Assembly: GCA_004298725.1 (NCBI GenBank)
Contig: SCQA01000133.1
Span: forward strand, 1 to 5,795
Reading direction: 5' to 3'
Length of the DNA stretch: 5,795 bases
From: a bacterium
GTDB lineage: Bacteria; Desulfobacterota; GWC2-55-46
How positions within the stretch are numbered: position 1 is the stretch's first letter; each line of letters begins with the position of its first letter. A model generated the notes under the pieces. That model did not search any database. It was not told the origin of the DNA and saw nothing but the letters and a program-made list of their open reading frames with translations. Below are positions 5,180 to 5,795 of this stretch, piece after piece. A program made the position numbers and the translations under genes.

Positions 5180-5653
5180 TTAAGCGCGTTCATATGTGCC
5201 GCTCTTGCCGCCGCTCTTTTTTATAAGCATTACATCGGTAATGGTCATGCCTTTGTCGGCGGCTTTGCACATATCGTACACCGTAAGCGCGGCTATGGCA
5301 ACGGCGGTAAGGGCCTCCATTTCAACGCCGGTTTGCGAAGCCACTTTAGCTGTGGCGATTATTTCCACGGCGGCCTCTTCTTGTAAAATGTTGAAGTCAA
5401 CCTCCACGCTTGTTAAATTCAGCGGATGGCAAAGAGGTATCGTATCTGCTGTTTTTTTGGCGGCCATTATGCCCGCTATGCGCGCCACGGCGAGCACGTC
5501 GCCTTTTTTAACCTCGTTGGCGATAATAAGCGCAAGCGTTTCTTTTTTCATAAGCACTTTGCCTTTTGCCACGGCAACGCGCTCAGTAACGTTTTTGGCG
5601 GTTACGTCAACCATCTTTGCCTTGCCGCGCCCGTCAATGTGCGTCAGCGACAT
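5180..5653 (-). CDS. moaC: Cyclic pyranopterin monophosphate synthase MoaC
   Basis: A complete 157-residue MoaC, close to the usual family length. MoaC turns the 3',8-cyclo-GTP made by the radical-SAM enzyme MoaA into cyclic pyranopterin monophosphate, an early step of molybdenum cofactor synthesis in the cytoplasm. Signature segments are [13 protein letters not shown] (5-17), IPLCHPL (72-78), [10 protein letters not shown] (109-118), and [11 protein letters not shown] with KSGGKSG near the end. Residues matching the E. coli catalytic set are H76, E111, E113, D127 and K130. Active MoaC is normally hexameric, with sites at dimer interfaces. The start is fixed by AAGGAGGA just before the ATG. 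The stop codon of an upstream reading frame overlaps this ribosome-binding site, suggesting co-transcription and translational coupling. No other moa or moe gene is in the window, although the truncated upstream frame could be one. Confidence 0.96.
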   Translation of the reverse strand: MSLTHIDGRGKAKMVDVTAKNVTERVAVAKGKVLMKKETLALIIANEVKKGDVLAVARIAGIMAAKKTADTIPLCHPLNLTSVEVDFNILQEEAAVEIIATAKVASQTGVEMEALTAVAIAALTVYDMCKAADKGMTITDVMLIKKSGGKSGTYERA

Positions 5654-5657
5654 ACTT

Positions 5658-5663
5658 CCTCCT
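5658..5663 (-). promoter_or_regulatory. Ribosome-binding site of moaC overlapping an upstream stop codon
   Basis: Minus-strand AGGAGG, 4 nt before the ATG at 5653, within TAAGGAGG. The TAA (5663-5665) ends the repeat-tailed frame, the usual arrangement of tightly packed operon genes. Confidence 0.8.
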
Positions 5664-5795
5664 TATGATCTTTCCAGTGGCATGTTGGCCACAAGTGGCA
5701 TGTTGGCCACAAGTGGCATGTTGGCCACAAGTGGCATGTTGGCCACAAGTGGCATGTTGGCCACAAGTGGCATGTTGGCCACAAGTGGCATGTTG
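5663..5795 (-). CDS. C-terminal end of an unidentified protein with a (VANMPL)n tail (partial)
   Basis: On the minus strand one frame enters from the right edge and reads NMPL, six VANMPL units, then ERS and a TAA at 5663-5665. The stop overlaps the moaC Shine-Dalgarno (TAAGGAGG), which is the main reason to believe this frame is translated. Absence of stops is not evidence here, because the 18-bp unit is open in all six frames. The tail is a mildly hydrophobic hexapeptide repeat with Pro every sixth residue, so it is unlikely to be a helix; I know no function for it. The body of the protein and its identity lie beyond the window. The array could instead be a non-coding minisatellite between genes. 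Confidence 0.45.
   Translation of the reverse strand, partial: NMPLVANMPLVANMPLVANMPLVANMPLVANMPLVANMPLERS
5677..5795. repeat. Perfect 18-bp tandem repeat (6.6 copies, runs off the right edge)
   Basis: The unit GTGGCATGTTGGCCACAA occurs six times in full (starting at 5677, 5695, 5713, 5731, 5749 and 5767) plus 11 bases from 5785. All copies are identical. Each unit contains GTGGC and its complement GCCAC, separated alternately by 6 bp (ATGTTG) and 2 bp (AA), so the array is a chain of short inverted repeats. The length is a multiple of three, so copy-number changes keep the reading frame. The left boundary is sharp, 12 bp from the stop of the frame that crosses it and 23 bp from the moaC start. 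Confidence 0.97.

Noticed and set aside
5158..5192. Possible terminator after moaC (GCGC motifs around an A/T-rich run)
   Set aside because: The only pairing is about 4 bp between palindromic GCGC words with no proper U-tract, too weak to call.
5676..5795. CRISPR array
   Set aside because: The units are 18 bp and directly adjacent with no unique spacers, so this is a plain tandem repeat.

Overview
The window reads as chromosomal housekeeping and envelope DNA from a Gram-negative bacterium. A TonB-type energy transducer, a short DksA, a zinc-ribbon/DUF3426 membrane protein and a helical-repeat protein of a type I associate with Deltaproteobacteria (Desulfuromonas/Geobacter-like or other Desulfobacterota) together suggest that group. 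This placement rests on protein style only, not on a marker gene. I see no phage, transposase, CRISPR, rRNA or tRNA.

Layout, left to right. (1) 1-504, minus strand: N-terminal part of a TonB/TolA-like protein that runs off the left edge. (2) 505-630: divergent regulatory region with a predicted minus-strand promoter and a 14-bp dyad. (3) 631-807, plus strand: a complete 58-residue TatA, the only plus-strand gene. (4) 808-883: convergent gap holding a long imperfect hairpin. (5) 884-1651 (or 1714), minus: helical-repeat protein of unknown function. (6) 1738-1777: a perfect 15-bp stem-loop. (7) 1798-2919, minus: zinc ribbon, disordered linker, one membrane helix, DUF3426. (8) 2920-3181: leader region with a predicted promoter. 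(9) 3182-3541, minus: single-domain response regulator behind a near-consensus promoter. (10) 3714-4712, minus: GalT-family nucleotidylyltransferase. (11) 4754-5119, minus: DksA. (12) 5180-5653, minus: MoaC. (13) 5663-5795, minus: the end of an upstream reading frame made almost entirely of a perfect 18-bp tandem repeat, running off the right edge.

Most genes lie on the minus strand, so transcription runs from right to left. The repeat-tailed frame stops inside the moaC ribosome-binding site, which suggests a coupled pair. dksA follows moaC by 60 bp but has its own predicted promoter, which sits so close to the start codon that the mRNA may be leaderless. galT follows dksA by 41 bp and is probably co-transcribed. 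The response regulator and the zinc-ribbon gene each have their own predicted promoter. The genes do not form one pathway: they cover molybdopterin synthesis, stringent-response transcription control, sugar-nucleotide metabolism, phosphorelay signalling and protein export or envelope energisation.

No clearly new multi-gene system is visible. The most unusual element is the right-edge repeat. Its identical 18-bp units are at once in-frame protein repeats (VANMPL) and an alternating array of short inverted repeats just ahead of moaC. Next in interest are the possible leaderless dksA transcript, the HSHSQ active site of the GalT homologue, and the uncharacterised helical-repeat protein.
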